Source of the DNA: Pauljensenia sp018375675
Lineage (GTDB): Bacteria > Actinomycetota > Actinomycetes > Actinomycetales > Actinomycetaceae
DNA: 64,000 nucleotides
Assembly (NCBI GenBank): GCA_041432705.1
Contig: JAPWAE010000004.1
Span: 124,001-188,000 of the forward strand
Direction: 5' to 3'
The notes beneath the pieces were generated by a model. That model saw only the letters and a list, made by a program, of their open reading frames with translations, searched no databases and was not told the DNA's origin. A program made the position numbers and the translations under genes. Below are positions 56,113 through 64,000 of this stretch, piece after piece; within the stretch, counting starts at the first letter, position 1, and each line of letters starts with the position of its first letter.

Positions 56113-59064
56113 TCACTCTTCCGCCTTCTCGGCCCCCGCCTCGTCGATCGAGGCGTTGGGTTCAACGGTGATCACGGCCTCGGCCTTGCGAGCGCGGTAA
56201 CGGCGGATCGCCACCAGCTCGAGTCCGAGCAGCGCGAGGATCGCGGCGGCTGCCGCCACCCAAGTGATGTACTCCCACGTATTGCGGGTGACCTCGGGCT
56301 GACCGTTCTCGTACATCCACGAGTTCGCAACCGTGTAGAGGATGTTGTGCGAGGCACCGCGCAGCGCGGTCACACCCGCGGCATCCTGCACGTTGACCGT
56401 GGAGATCGGCATGTCGATCGTCGCGAGCATCAGGTCACCGCCGTTACGCGTGATCTGGTCGGCATTCTGGTATCCGTAGCCCGCGAAGTAGTCGGTGAGG
56501 ACCATGCCGCGGAAGCCCCACTCGTCGCGCAGGACGTTGTTGAGCAGCGCCGAGTTCGCACCCGCGTACTTGGGGCCGATGTAGTTGAACGCACTCATGA
56601 TCGCGTGCGCGCCGCCGTCCTTGACGCCGATCTCGAAGGAACGCAGGTAGATTTCGCGCATCGCCTGCTCGTTCGTCCAGGTCGCCAGCATGTGCGTGCG
56701 GTTGGTCTCCTGGTCGTTGAGGGCGAAGTGCTTAAGGAAGGCGTACACGCCCTTGGCCTGGGCGCCCTTGATCTCCTCGGCGACCTGCGAGCCGGCCAGG
56801 ACCGGGTCCTCCGAGAAGTACTCGAAGTTACATCCCACGTAGGCGTAGCGGTGCGTGTTCGTTGCCGGCGCGTACCAGCCCGAGACCTGCATGTCGTGCG
56901 CCATCGTGCCGATCGCATCACCGAAGGAATGCGCGAGCTCCTTGTTGAAGGTGGCCGCCACGGACACCGCGGAGGGCAGGCCGATCGAGCCGACGCCCGT
57001 GAAGTTGTTGTTCAGCGAGGCGGGGCCGTCCACGTCGGAGACGCGCAGCTTGCCGATCGAGGAGATCGCCGGGGAGCCGTAGCCACCCTTGGAGATGAGG
57101 GTGTTCATTTCCTTGACGGTAAGCTGGTCGAGGAGCTGATCCCACTTCGGGTCGTCGTAATCGAGGCCCGCAAGATCACCCAGGACGAGGCCGTTCTTCG
57201 CACCCGTGGTGGGCATCGTCGCGCTGCTGTCAGCGTCGGCGGCTGCCGCGTCGTAGTTCGACGTCGCGAGGAACTTCGCCTTGTTGGCTTCGCTCATCTC
57301 GAAGTTCGTGGGAGCCGCGGTTGCCTCCGCGAGGTTGGCGAAGCGGCCCGCACGCGACAGGTAGGTGACGTCACCCTTCGCGTCGTCGAACTGGTTGGTG
57401 GCCACGACCTTGTCGCCGTCGTGCGTGTTGTCGGCGGTGTTGAAGGTCTGCGTCGCATCGACCGTGTACGTCTTCTCATCGATGACGTCGTGCGAGTTGG
57501 AGCGCGCGGAGATCTTGTAGTCGCCGGCTTCAAGCACGTAGGCCTTCGCATTCACCGAGTCGTAGGAGGCGAGCGAATCGCGGTTCCAGGTGGCCTTCAG
57601 TGTCTCGGACTCACCGGGCTCCAGCAGCTTCGTCTTCTCATAAGACAGCAGGTTCGCGGAAGCCTTTTCGATGCCACCGTCCGTGTAGGGCGGGTTGTCA
57701 TAGATCTGGACGATATCCTTACCGGCAACCTGGCCGGTGTTCGTGACGGTCACGTCCACGGACATGGTTCCCGTGGCCTCGTCGACCGAGATGTCGCTCA
57801 TCGACTGGGAGAACGTCGTGTAGGACAGGCCGAAACCGAACGGGTAGACGACCTCGTTGCTGTAGTCGATGACGCCCTCAGCGGCAGCCGTCTCGTACCA
57901 GCGGTAGCCGACGTAGATCGAGTCGTTGTAGTTGACGAAGGACGGCTGCGTCTGGATGCCCTTGTTGAAGGGGTCGTCCTGGGCGAACTCCGTCATGTTC
58001 GTGTACTGGAAGTCGCCGAAGTTGTTGGCCGCGGGGCCTGCCTTGATGTCACGCGGGAACGTGTCGGGGGTCTTCGCCGAGGGGTTTACCTCGCCGTCCA
58101 GGATGCGCCCCAGCGCGTTGAAGCCCACCTGGCCGCCGGGGATCGCCCACACGATCGCGTCGATCTCCGGGTCATCCTGAAGGTCGCCCAGCTGGAAGGC
58201 GTTGGCAGCGTTGATGACGACGATCGTCTTCGTCGACGTCTTCTTCGCCAGCTCGATCATGTCCTTCTCGGGACGCGTCAGCTCAAGGTAGCCCTGGCCA
58301 TCCTCGAAGTCCGTGTACTCCTCGGAGTTGTTCGTGTAGCTGAAGTACGGGTTGTCAGCCATCTCCTGGTTGACGTCGCGGGGCAGGTCGAAGCCCTCGC
58401 CGCCCGAGCGGGCGATCGTCACGACCGCGGTGTCACCGAAGGCGGTGGCGTTGGAAAGCAGGTCGTCCGAGTACTTGTCCTGCGTGGGCTCGGGCAGCGA
58501 CCAGTCGGCCTTAAACATGCCGACCTCGGGGCGCTCAGCGCGGTAGGAGGTGTACAGGTTCGTCAGCTCATCGTTCGTGGTGAAGCCAGCGTTGTGCAGA
58601 CCGTCGAGGAGGGTCGTCGTCGGGTTGTCCTTCGACAGCGAGCCGGAGCCTGTACCGCCGTAGATCGGGTTCGTCGAGCCCCACCCCCACACGTTGATCG
58701 CGGAGCCCTTGGCGAGCGGCAGGGCGCCGCTCTGGTTCTTCAGGAGGACCATGCCCTCGTTAGAAATGTCGTTGCCCAGATCCTCCACCTGGGCCTTCGA
58801 CGCGTCCGTGAGGGCGCCGGTGCCGGCCGCCAGGTCGAGCACCGTCTTGAAGCCGCCGTACATCATCGACACGACGGCCACGACGACGGCGATGAACGCC
58901 GCGACCCAGGCTGTCGAGCGCGTGAGCTTGCGGGCAGGCTTGCCCATCTTGAAAACAGCGAGGGAGACGATGATGGCGAGCGCCAGCGCCACGCCGATGA
59001 CGATCAAGGGGACCTTGATCGACTCAACCATCTTCCACACATCAGACCAGTTGATGGAAAGCAT
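56113..59064 (-). CDS. Membrane-anchored GH3 glycoside hydrolase with permuted domain order
   Basis: 983 residues. Two N-terminal membrane helices (about 17-38 and 51-68) and one near the C-terminus (about 930-952) hold an extracytoplasmic enzyme. The alpha/beta-sandwich GH3 C domain comes first (NEGMVLLKNQSGALPL at about 102-117, YPFGFGLSYTTF). A fibronectin-like domain follows (VTVTNTGQVAGKDIVQIY), and then the GH3 TIM-barrel domain with LRVSDVDGPASL, KHFALNDQETNR and the nucleophile in MVLTDYFAG (Asp858). Ordinary GH3 enzymes have the reverse order. Likely a beta-glucosidase-type or related exo-glycosidase; specificity cannot be read. ATG 59064 has GAGGA upstream. Downstream of the LASTG surface protein. 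Confidence 0.9.
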   Translation of the reverse strand: MLSINWSDVWKMVESIKVPLIVIGVALALAIIVSLAVFKMGKPARKLTRSTAWVAAFIAVVVAVVSMMYGGFKTVLDLAAGTGALTDASKAQVEDLGNDISNEGMVLLKNQSGALPLAKGSAINVWGWGSTNPIYGGTGSGSLSKDNPTTTLLDGLHNAGFTTNDELTNLYTSYRAERPEVGMFKADWSLPEPTQDKYSDDLLSNATAFGDTAVVTIARSGGEGFDLPRDVNQEMADNPYFSYTNNSEEYTDFEDGQGYLELTRPEKDMIELAKKTSTKTIVVINAANAFQLGDLQDDPEIDAIVWAIPGGQVGFNALGRILDGEVNPSAKTPDTFPRDIKAGPAANNFGDFQYTNMTEFAQDDPFNKGIQTQPSFVNYNDSIYVGYRWYETAAAEGVIDYSNEVVYPFGFGLSYTTFSQSMSDISVDEATGTMSVDVTVTNTGQVAGKDIVQIYDNPPYTDGGIEKASANLLSYEKTKLLEPGESETLKATWNRDSLASYDSVNAKAYVLEAGDYKISARSNSHDVIDEKTYTVDATQTFNTADNTHDGDKVVATNQFDDAKGDVTYLSRAGRFANLAEATAAPTNFEMSEANKAKFLATSNYDAAAADADSSATMPTTGAKNGLVLGDLAGLDYDDPKWDQLLDQLTVKEMNTLISKGGYGSPAISSIGKLRVSDVDGPASLNNNFTGVGSIGLPSAVSVAATFNKELAHSFGDAIGTMAHDMQVSGWYAPATNTHRYAYVGCNFEYFSEDPVLAGSQVAEEIKGAQAKGVYAFLKHFALNDQETNRTHMLATWTNEQAMREIYLRSFEIGVKDGGAHAIMSAFNYIGPKYAGANSALLNNVLRDEWGFRGMVLTDYFAGYGYQNADQITRNGGDLMLATIDMPISTVNVQDAAGVTALRGASHNILYTVANSWMYENGQPEVTRNTWEYITWVAAAAAILALLGLELVAIRRYRARKAEAVITVEPNASIDEAGAEKAEE

Positions 59065-59422
59065 TGTTGATGTCCTCTTTCAGTTCCGAAACCCTGCATC
59101 CCAGAGCTAGATCAGCTCCCTTTCCATCCCCGTTCGTGTCTCCATAGACATGGGTCGCCGCAGACCAGAGGGCAGATGGGAACCGCCACCACCTATTCAA
59201 CCGCACGGTCGGTCGCCTCATGTGGGACCTCGTGTGTTCTGTCGGATTCAGCGCACAATCTGTCGGGATAGGCTCGCTGGCGCCCCGCGGACATCACCGC
59301 CTACGCGGGAAGGGACTCTGCCCGCCTGCCCCGCCACCGACGAGGGCGTTCACAAGGGATGCGCGAGGGCCCGGCCCCCTCGCGGGGACCGGGCCCAATG
59401 ACGTTGTCGACCGGATCTCCGA
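59065..59422. other. Intergenic region between the GH3 and LASTG-protein genes
   Basis: 358 bases; contains the surface-protein terminator (59367-59396) and presumably the GH3 promoter, for which no convincing -35/-10 was found. No RNA gene seen. Confidence 0.6.
59367..59396 (-). terminator. Terminator after the LASTG surface protein
   Basis: GGGCCCGG / CCGGGCCC, 8-base perfect stem, with an inner CCCC / GGGG extension; 27 bases past the stop. Confidence 0.7.
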
Positions 59423-60871
59423 TCAGCGTGCGCGGCGCCTCGCCACGACGAGGCCGACGCCGGCGATGCCGAGCAGGCCAACGAGCGCGATGGCAACGCC
59501 GGTATTCGCGCCGGTGCTGGCCAGCTTGTTACCTTCAGTGCTCGTGCCGCCCGCAGGTTGGGGCTGCTCGGCAGTCGGCTGCGGCTGCTCAGCGGTGGGC
59601 TGCGGCTGCTCGACAGTCGGCTGCGGCTGCTCGGGAGTCGGCTGGGGCTCCTCGGGAGCCGGAAGCTCGGGGAAATCGCACGTCGAAGACGCCGAGGTAT
59701 CGGACTCGGCGATGGCTGCGCCACTCGTCGTCGTCCCCGAGATCTTCACGAGCGGCGTCACCGCAGCACTGCCGGTGATAAGGAACGAGAACTTCACCGA
59801 CCCGTTGGCGGGAAGCTCCAGATCCTTGAAGGTAAGCACCTTGCCCTCGACCGTCGGCTCAGGGGCGCCGCTGGCCGACTGGGGAACGTAGGTGGCGTCG
59901 TCCGACAGTGTCGCAATGACCGTCTGAACCGACTTGACATCACGGTTCGGGTTCGTGATCGTCACTCCGATGGTGCGCGTCGCGGTGGAGTCGGCGCCCG
60001 GCTGGGCGACGGCGCATGTCGCGGAGGACAGCGCGACCTGACCCTTCGGCGAGAAGGAGGTGATGAGTGAGTAGTCGGCCGTCGTATTCGGCTCGAGCGT
60101 ACGAGTCCAGCTCAGAGCCATGCCATTGTCCCGGTTGGAATCTGCGCGCTCGAGCTTGTTGGGCAGCGGCGCACGGTCCTTGAGCTTACCCCAGACCTCG
60201 TTATAGGAACTGTAGTAGTAGTTCGAACCGGCGGTCGTCGGGACGAACTGCTCGACTCGGCCACGATCCGTATGCTCGCCGGTTTCCGAATCCTTCGCTC
60301 GGCAGATGACCGTCCCCGTGTTCGCGTCGTACTCGCCGAAGCCGTAATCGTCGTCCTGGAGGTAGCAATCCGCCGCGTGGTAGAGGGTAAAGTCCTGAGC
60401 GGCATCCGAAATGTTCTTCACCGACGAGGTCGTCGTGTAGAACTCATTGCCCGTTGAGTAGGTGTCCGTCTGCGTAATCTCGAATCCACCGCCGCGAACG
60501 ACAGTCGTGAGGACCCACGGATCGGCTTGAGTGCCCGTTCCCGACTTCGTTTGCGAGACCGGCGTCCAGGCGATCGCCCCCATCCGCGTCGCAGCACGCG
60601 AATTCAGCTCCCCCGGACCGAAGAGCTCAGACCCCACAGCGAGGAAGGTTCCACAGTCGGCTGGATCCTGAGCGGATTTATCATTGTAGAACTCGTTGTA
60701 CTTATCGCCCTTGTAGTTGATCGAGCAGTTGAGGGTGTCGGAGATGGCGATCCGAACGAGCGGTCCGTCCGCATCCTCAATCGTAGGGCCAGCAGCAAGG
60801 GCCGCCAACGGGTTGAGAACGAGGGTCGCGGAGCCGAGCGCAGCAATGACCAGTTTCTTGGACAGGCGCAT
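59423..60871 (-). CDS. Cell-wall-anchored surface protein with LASTG sorting signal
   Basis: 482-residue exported protein. Signal peptide at residues 1-27 (KKLVIAALGSATLVLNPLAALAAG), a beta-rich ectodomain with several cysteines (CSINYKGD, ADCYLQDD, VICRAKD), an Ig-like segment (about 300-390, ITNPNRDVKSVQTV) and an EQPQPT repeat stalk. It ends in a sorting signal: LASTG (450-454), a hydrophobic helix and the tail ARRRAR. LAxTG is the motif preferred by class E sortases of high-GC actinobacteria. No catalytic motif was recognised; binding or adhesion is plausible. It has its own promoter (60910-60938). The sortase gene is not in the window. Confidence 0.85.
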   Translation of the reverse strand: MRLSKKLVIAALGSATLVLNPLAALAAGPTIEDADGPLVRIAISDTLNCSINYKGDKYNEFYNDKSAQDPADCGTFLAVGSELFGPGELNSRAATRMGAIAWTPVSQTKSGTGTQADPWVLTTVVRGGGFEITQTDTYSTGNEFYTTTSSVKNISDAAQDFTLYHAADCYLQDDDYGFGEYDANTGTVICRAKDSETGEHTDRGRVEQFVPTTAGSNYYYSSYNEVWGKLKDRAPLPNKLERADSNRDNGMALSWTRTLEPNTTADYSLITSFSPKGQVALSSATCAVAQPGADSTATRTIGVTITNPNRDVKSVQTVIATLSDDATYVPQSASGAPEPTVEGKVLTFKDLELPANGSVKFSFLITGSAAVTPLVKISGTTTSGAAIAESDTSASSTCDFPELPAPEEPQPTPEQPQPTVEQPQPTAEQPQPTAEQPQPAGGTSTEGNKLASTGANTGVAIALVGLLGIAGVGLVVARRRAR

Positions 60872-60909
60872 GAGGAGACATCCTTAAGCGTTGAGGGATA
60901 TGTGCGGCC

Positions 60910-60938
60910 AATCTAGCATCCGTGCGACAGCTTTCCAA
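60910..60938 (-). promoter_or_regulatory. Promoter of the LASTG surface-protein gene
   Basis: Minus strand TTGGAA (60938-60933), 17-base spacer, TAGATT (60915-60910) with an upstream TGC extended element. Leader of about 30 bases to ATG 60871. Confidence 0.75.
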
Positions 60939-61037
60939 ATGGTTGAACTTTCATGTTCGACCGTTGCAGCCGAAGCTCAACCTGCACCGCTGTTAGACAC
61001 CCTCGGCGCGCTTAAGGAGAGTGAGCTGACACGACAA

Positions 61038-61082
61038 GGGGCCCCGGCCTCGTCACGTTCTCACGGACGAGGCCGGGGCCCC
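61038..61082 (-). terminator. Terminator after rpoC
   Basis: Perfect 16-base stem GGGGCCCCGGCCTCGT / ACGAGGCCGGGGCCCC with a 13-base loop, 19 bases past the rpoC stop. Confidence 0.85.
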
Positions 61083-61100
61083 AAGCGGTCACGAACCGGA

Positions 61101-64000
61101 TTACTCGCGGAAGTTCATGCCAAAGTCGATGGCGCCCAGCGCGTCGAGGAAGTCCTCGGACACGGAGCCGTCACCGAAGTCGGCCTCGGAGTAGTTCGAG
61201 TTCGCCATGGCCTCAGCCGTCGGCTCGACGATGACGTCGTTGTAGCGCGACAGGCCGGTGCCAGCCGGGATGAGCTTACCGAGGATGACGTTCTCCTTGA
61301 GGCCCACCAGGGAGTCCGACTTGCCGTTCATGGCGGCCTCGGTCAGGACCTTGGTGGTCTCCTGGAAGGACGCGGCCGACAGCCACGAATCCGTGGCCAG
61401 CGACGCCTTCGTGATACCCATCAGCATCTGGCGACCGGAGGCGGGCTGGCCGCCCTCGGCTGCGACGCGACGGTTCTGCGTCAGGTACGCCATGCGGTCG
61501 ACGAGCTCGCCGGGCATGAACGTAGTGTCGCCGGGCTCCAGGATGGTGACGCGGCGCAGCATCTGACGGACGATGACCTCGATGTGCTTGGCGTGAATGC
61601 CCACACCCTGGTCGCGGTACACCTTCTGGACCTCGTCCACGAGCATCTTCTGGGACACGTTGCGGCCCATGATGCGCAGGATTTCCTTGGGATCCAGCTG
61701 GCCCTCGGTCAGCGGGGTGCCGGCCTCGATGTGCTGGCCCTCGGAGACGAGGAGCTTCTGGCGACGCGAGACCTCGATGACCAGGTCTTCCTTGCCGTCG
61801 TCACGGGTGATGACGACCTTACGCGCGCTCGGGTCTTCGTCGTCGATGTGGACGCGGCCGGCGGCCTCGTTCATCTTCGCCTCGACCTTCGGGCTGCGGG
61901 CCTCGAAGAGTTCCTGAACACGGGGCAGACCCTGCGTAATATCCGCAGCGGAGGCGGCGCCACCGGTGTGGAACGTACGCATCGTCAGCTGCGTGCCGGG
62001 CTCACCAATCGACTGGGCGGCGATAATGCCGACGGCCTCGCCGATGTCGACCTGCTTGCCGGTGGCCAGCGAGCGGCCGTAGCAGGCCGCACAGGTACCG
62101 ACCTGCGACTCACAGGTGAGGACGGAACGGCAGACGATCTGCGCAACGCCGGCTGCGACGAGCTCGGCGAGCTGGTCGTCACCCAGGTCGGTGCCCGCGG
62201 GCATGACGACCTCTCCGGCCTCGTTCACCGCGTCACGGGCGAGGTTACGGGCGTAGGCGGTCGTCTCGATGGTCTCGGACGCCTCCCACTCACCGAACTC
62301 GTTCTTGTGAGCGATGTCGATCTTCAGGCCGGCGCGGGTGCCGCAGTCGGCCTCGCGGACGATAACGTCCTGCGAGACGTCGACCAGACGACGGGTCAGG
62401 TAGCCCGACTCGGCGGTACGCAGAGCCGTATCGACCAGGCCCTTACGGGCGCCGTGCGTGGCGATGAAGTACTCGAGAACCGTCAGGCCCTCGCGGTAGT
62501 TCGCCTTAATGGGCTGCTCGATCAGCTTCTGCTTCGGGTCGGACACGAGGCCACGCATACCGGCGATCTGCTGAACCTGCGACCAGTTACCACGAGCGCC
62601 GGAGTTCACCATGCGGTACACGGTGTTGCGCTCGTCGAAGTTCGCGCGCATGTCGTCGGCGACCTCTTCGGTGCACTGCAGCCACAGCTTCACGAGCTCC
62701 TCGTAACGGGTCTCCTCGAGGATGATACCCGTCTCGAACTGCTCGACGATCTCGGCGGCCTTGGCCTCGTAGCGAGCCAGGATCTCGCGCTTACGCGGCG
62801 AGGCCTGAATATCGGAGAACGCAATCGTGATGCCCGACCAGGTCGACCAGTGGAAGCCGGCCGACTTCAGCGCGTCGAGGCAGTCCGCCACGAGCACGTT
62901 CGGGTAACGCTGGGTCAGCGTGTTCACGATGTTACCGAGCTGCTTCTTGCCGACGACCTCGTTGACGAACGGGTAGTCGGTGGGCAGCTGCTCGTTGAAG
63001 ATCGCGCGGCCGAGGCTGGTCTCGAGGATCAGCTCGTCGCCGGGCTCCCAGCCCTCGGGGGCTTCCCAGCCCTCGGGCGGCACGGTGCCGTCGGCGAAGC
63101 GGATGCGCGCGGTCGCGTTCAGGTGCAGGTTGCCGGCGTCGTACGCCATCTGGGCTTCTGCCTGGCTGGAGAAGTACGGAATCACGGGGTTTCCGTCTTC
63201 GTCCTTCTCGACGGGCACCGACGGGTCGGGCGTCGAGGTCAGGTGGAACAGACCGATGATCATGTCCTGCGACGGCATGGCCACGGGGCGGCCGTCGGAG
63301 GGCTTGAGGATGTTGTTCGTCGACAGCATGAGGATGCGGGCCTCGGCCTGCGCCTCAGCGCCCAGCGGCAGGTGGACTGCCATCTGGTCACCGTCGAAGT
63401 CGGCGTTGAACGCGCCACAGGCGAGGGGGTGCAGCTGGATAGCCTTACCCTCGATCAGCTGGGGCTCGAACGCCTGGATGCCGAGGCGGTGCAGCGTAGG
63501 TGCACGGTTCAGCAGCACGGGGTGCTCGCGGATGACGTCGTCGAGGACGTCCCACACCTCGGGGCGCTGACGCTCAACCTTGCGCTTGGCAGCCTTGACG
63601 TTCTGCGCGTAGTTCTTCTCAACCAGGCGCTTCATGACGAAGGGCTTGAACAGCTCCAGGGCCATCTGCTTGGGCAGACCACACTGGTGCAGCTGCAGCT
63701 GCGGGCCGACGACGATAACGGAACGACCCGAGTAGTCGACGCGCTTACCGAGCAGGTTCTGACGGAAACGACCCTGCTTACCCTTGAGCATGTCCGAGAT
63801 CGACTTGAGCGGACGGTTGCCCGGGCCCGCGACGGGGCGGCCACGGCGGCCGTTGTCGAAGAGGGCGTCAACGGACTCCTGAAGCATGCGCTTCTCGTTG
63901 TTGACGATGATCTCGGGGGCGCCCAGCTCGAGCAGACGCTTGAGTCGGGTGTTGCGGTTGATGACGCGACGGTACAGGTCGTTGAGGTCGGAGGTCGCGA
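61101..64000 (-). CDS. rpoC: RNA polymerase beta-prime subunit (N-terminus outside window)
   Basis: About 966 residues of the C-terminal part; the frame stays open to the right edge, so the gene starts outside. The catalytic magnesium loop NADFDGDQMAVHLPLG lies at about 63364-63411. The rudder/lid area (GKQGRFRQNLLGKRVDYSGRSVI), bridge-helix and trigger-loop regions (GARGNWSQVQQIAGMRGL, RTFHTGGAASAADITQGLPR) and second zinc-site cysteines (CRSVLTCESQVGTCAACYG) are present. Ends DALGAIDFGMNFRE. Followed by a strong terminator, then accessory genes rather than rpsL directly. Confidence 0.99.
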   Translation of the reverse strand, partial: ATSDLNDLYRRVINRNTRLKRLLELGAPEIIVNNEKRMLQESVDALFDNGRRGRPVAGPGNRPLKSISDMLKGKQGRFRQNLLGKRVDYSGRSVIVVGPQLQLHQCGLPKQMALELFKPFVMKRLVEKNYAQNVKAAKRKVERQRPEVWDVLDDVIREHPVLLNRAPTLHRLGIQAFEPQLIEGKAIQLHPLACGAFNADFDGDQMAVHLPLGAEAQAEARILMLSTNNILKPSDGRPVAMPSQDMIIGLFHLTSTPDPSVPVEKDEDGNPVIPYFSSQAEAQMAYDAGNLHLNATARIRFADGTVPPEGWEAPEGWEPGDELILETSLGRAIFNEQLPTDYPFVNEVVGKKQLGNIVNTLTQRYPNVLVADCLDALKSAGFHWSTWSGITIAFSDIQASPRKREILARYEAKAAEIVEQFETGIILEETRYEELVKLWLQCTEEVADDMRANFDERNTVYRMVNSGARGNWSQVQQIAGMRGLVSDPKQKLIEQPIKANYREGLTVLEYFIATHGARKGLVDTALRTAESGYLTRRLVDVSQDVIVREADCGTRAGLKIDIAHKNEFGEWEASETIETTAYARNLARDAVNEAGEVVMPAGTDLGDDQLAELVAAGVAQIVCRSVLTCESQVGTCAACYGRSLATGKQVDIGEAVGIIAAQSIGEPGTQLTMRTFHTGGAASAADITQGLPRVQELFEARSPKVEAKMNEAAGRVHIDDEDPSARKVVITRDDGKEDLVIEVSRRQKLLVSEGQHIEAGTPLTEGQLDPKEILRIMGRNVSQKMLVDEVQKVYRDQGVGIHAKHIEVIVRQMLRRVTILEPGDTTFMPGELVDRMAYLTQNRRVAAEGGQPASGRQMLMGITKASLATDSWLSAASFQETTKVLTEAAMNGKSDSLVGLKENVILGKLIPAGTGLSRYNDVIVEPTAEAMANSNYSEADFGDGSVSEDFLDALGAIDFGMNFRE

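Noticed and set aside
55665..56200. Small open frames upstream of rpsL
   Set aside because: They overlap the str promoter and the GH3 terminator and have no coding features.
56347..59070. 907-codon open frame antisense to the GH3 gene
   Set aside because: Shadow frame; the minus strand carries GH3 catalytic motifs.

Overview
The window is a 64-kb stretch of a high-GC actinobacterial chromosome, most likely Actinomycetaceae. Schaalia/Actinomyces is my best guess. This rests on actinobacterial gene order, GTG/TTG starts, a ROK polyphosphate-glucokinase-like gene, tryptophan/glycine cell-wall-binding repeats and a LASTG (sortase-E type) sorting signal. Almost every gene lies on the minus strand. 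The plus-strand exceptions are coaA, the LacI-type regulator, three unknown genes and the sialidase.

Region by region. (1) 1-8500 is conserved housekeeping: tsaB (cut by the window edge), tsaE, alr, bifunctional nnrED, a GRP-family sugar transporter, glmS and divergent coaA. (2) 8583-19969 is a glycan-use locus: a secreted multidomain protein with an unrecognised putative hydrolase core and a wall-binding tail, a carbohydrate ABC importer (two permeases plus lipoprotein), a cytoplasmic GH2 beta-galactosidase and a divergent LacI-type regulator. Three copies of one palindrome (consensus CTAACACGTGTTAG) stand upstream of its transcription units. (3) 20124-23466 holds three genes of unknown function, the last two a 1.1-kb tandem duplication that includes promoter and terminator. 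(4) 23623-28507 is a sialic-acid locus: a DUF4862-like protein, a NanT-like MFS transporter and a divergent GH33 sialidase without a signal peptide. A perfect GntR-type palindrome and a weaker second copy lie between them. (5) glmM follows, then about 1.4 kb of non-coding DNA packed with palindromes and tandem repeats.

(6) 31454-55607 is the ribosomal/translation supercluster: rplM-rpsI; truA-ppgK; infA-rpmJ-rpsM-rpsK-rpoA-rplQ; secY-adk-map; the S10-spc genes from rpsJ to rplO; and rpsL-rpsG-fusA-tuf. A palindromic intergenic element occurs upstream of infA and again next to rpsI. (7) 56113-60871 holds a membrane-anchored GH3 enzyme with permuted domain order and a LASTG surface protein. They sit between the str operon and rpoC, which are usually neighbours. 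(8) 61101-64000 is the 3' part of rpoC.

Together the accessory loci suggest a commensal that harvests host or dietary glycans. Surface hydrolases release sugars, the ABC importer and MFS carrier bring them in, beta-galactosidase and sialidase process them, and amino sugars could reach GlmS/GlmM-linked metabolism. The 20-kb block from 8.5 to 28.6 kb splits housekeeping genes (coaA/glmS and glmM/rpsI) that lie closer together in many actinobacteria, so it looks like an insertion or an expansion hotspot. No tRNA, rRNA, CRISPR array, transposase or prophage gene was seen.
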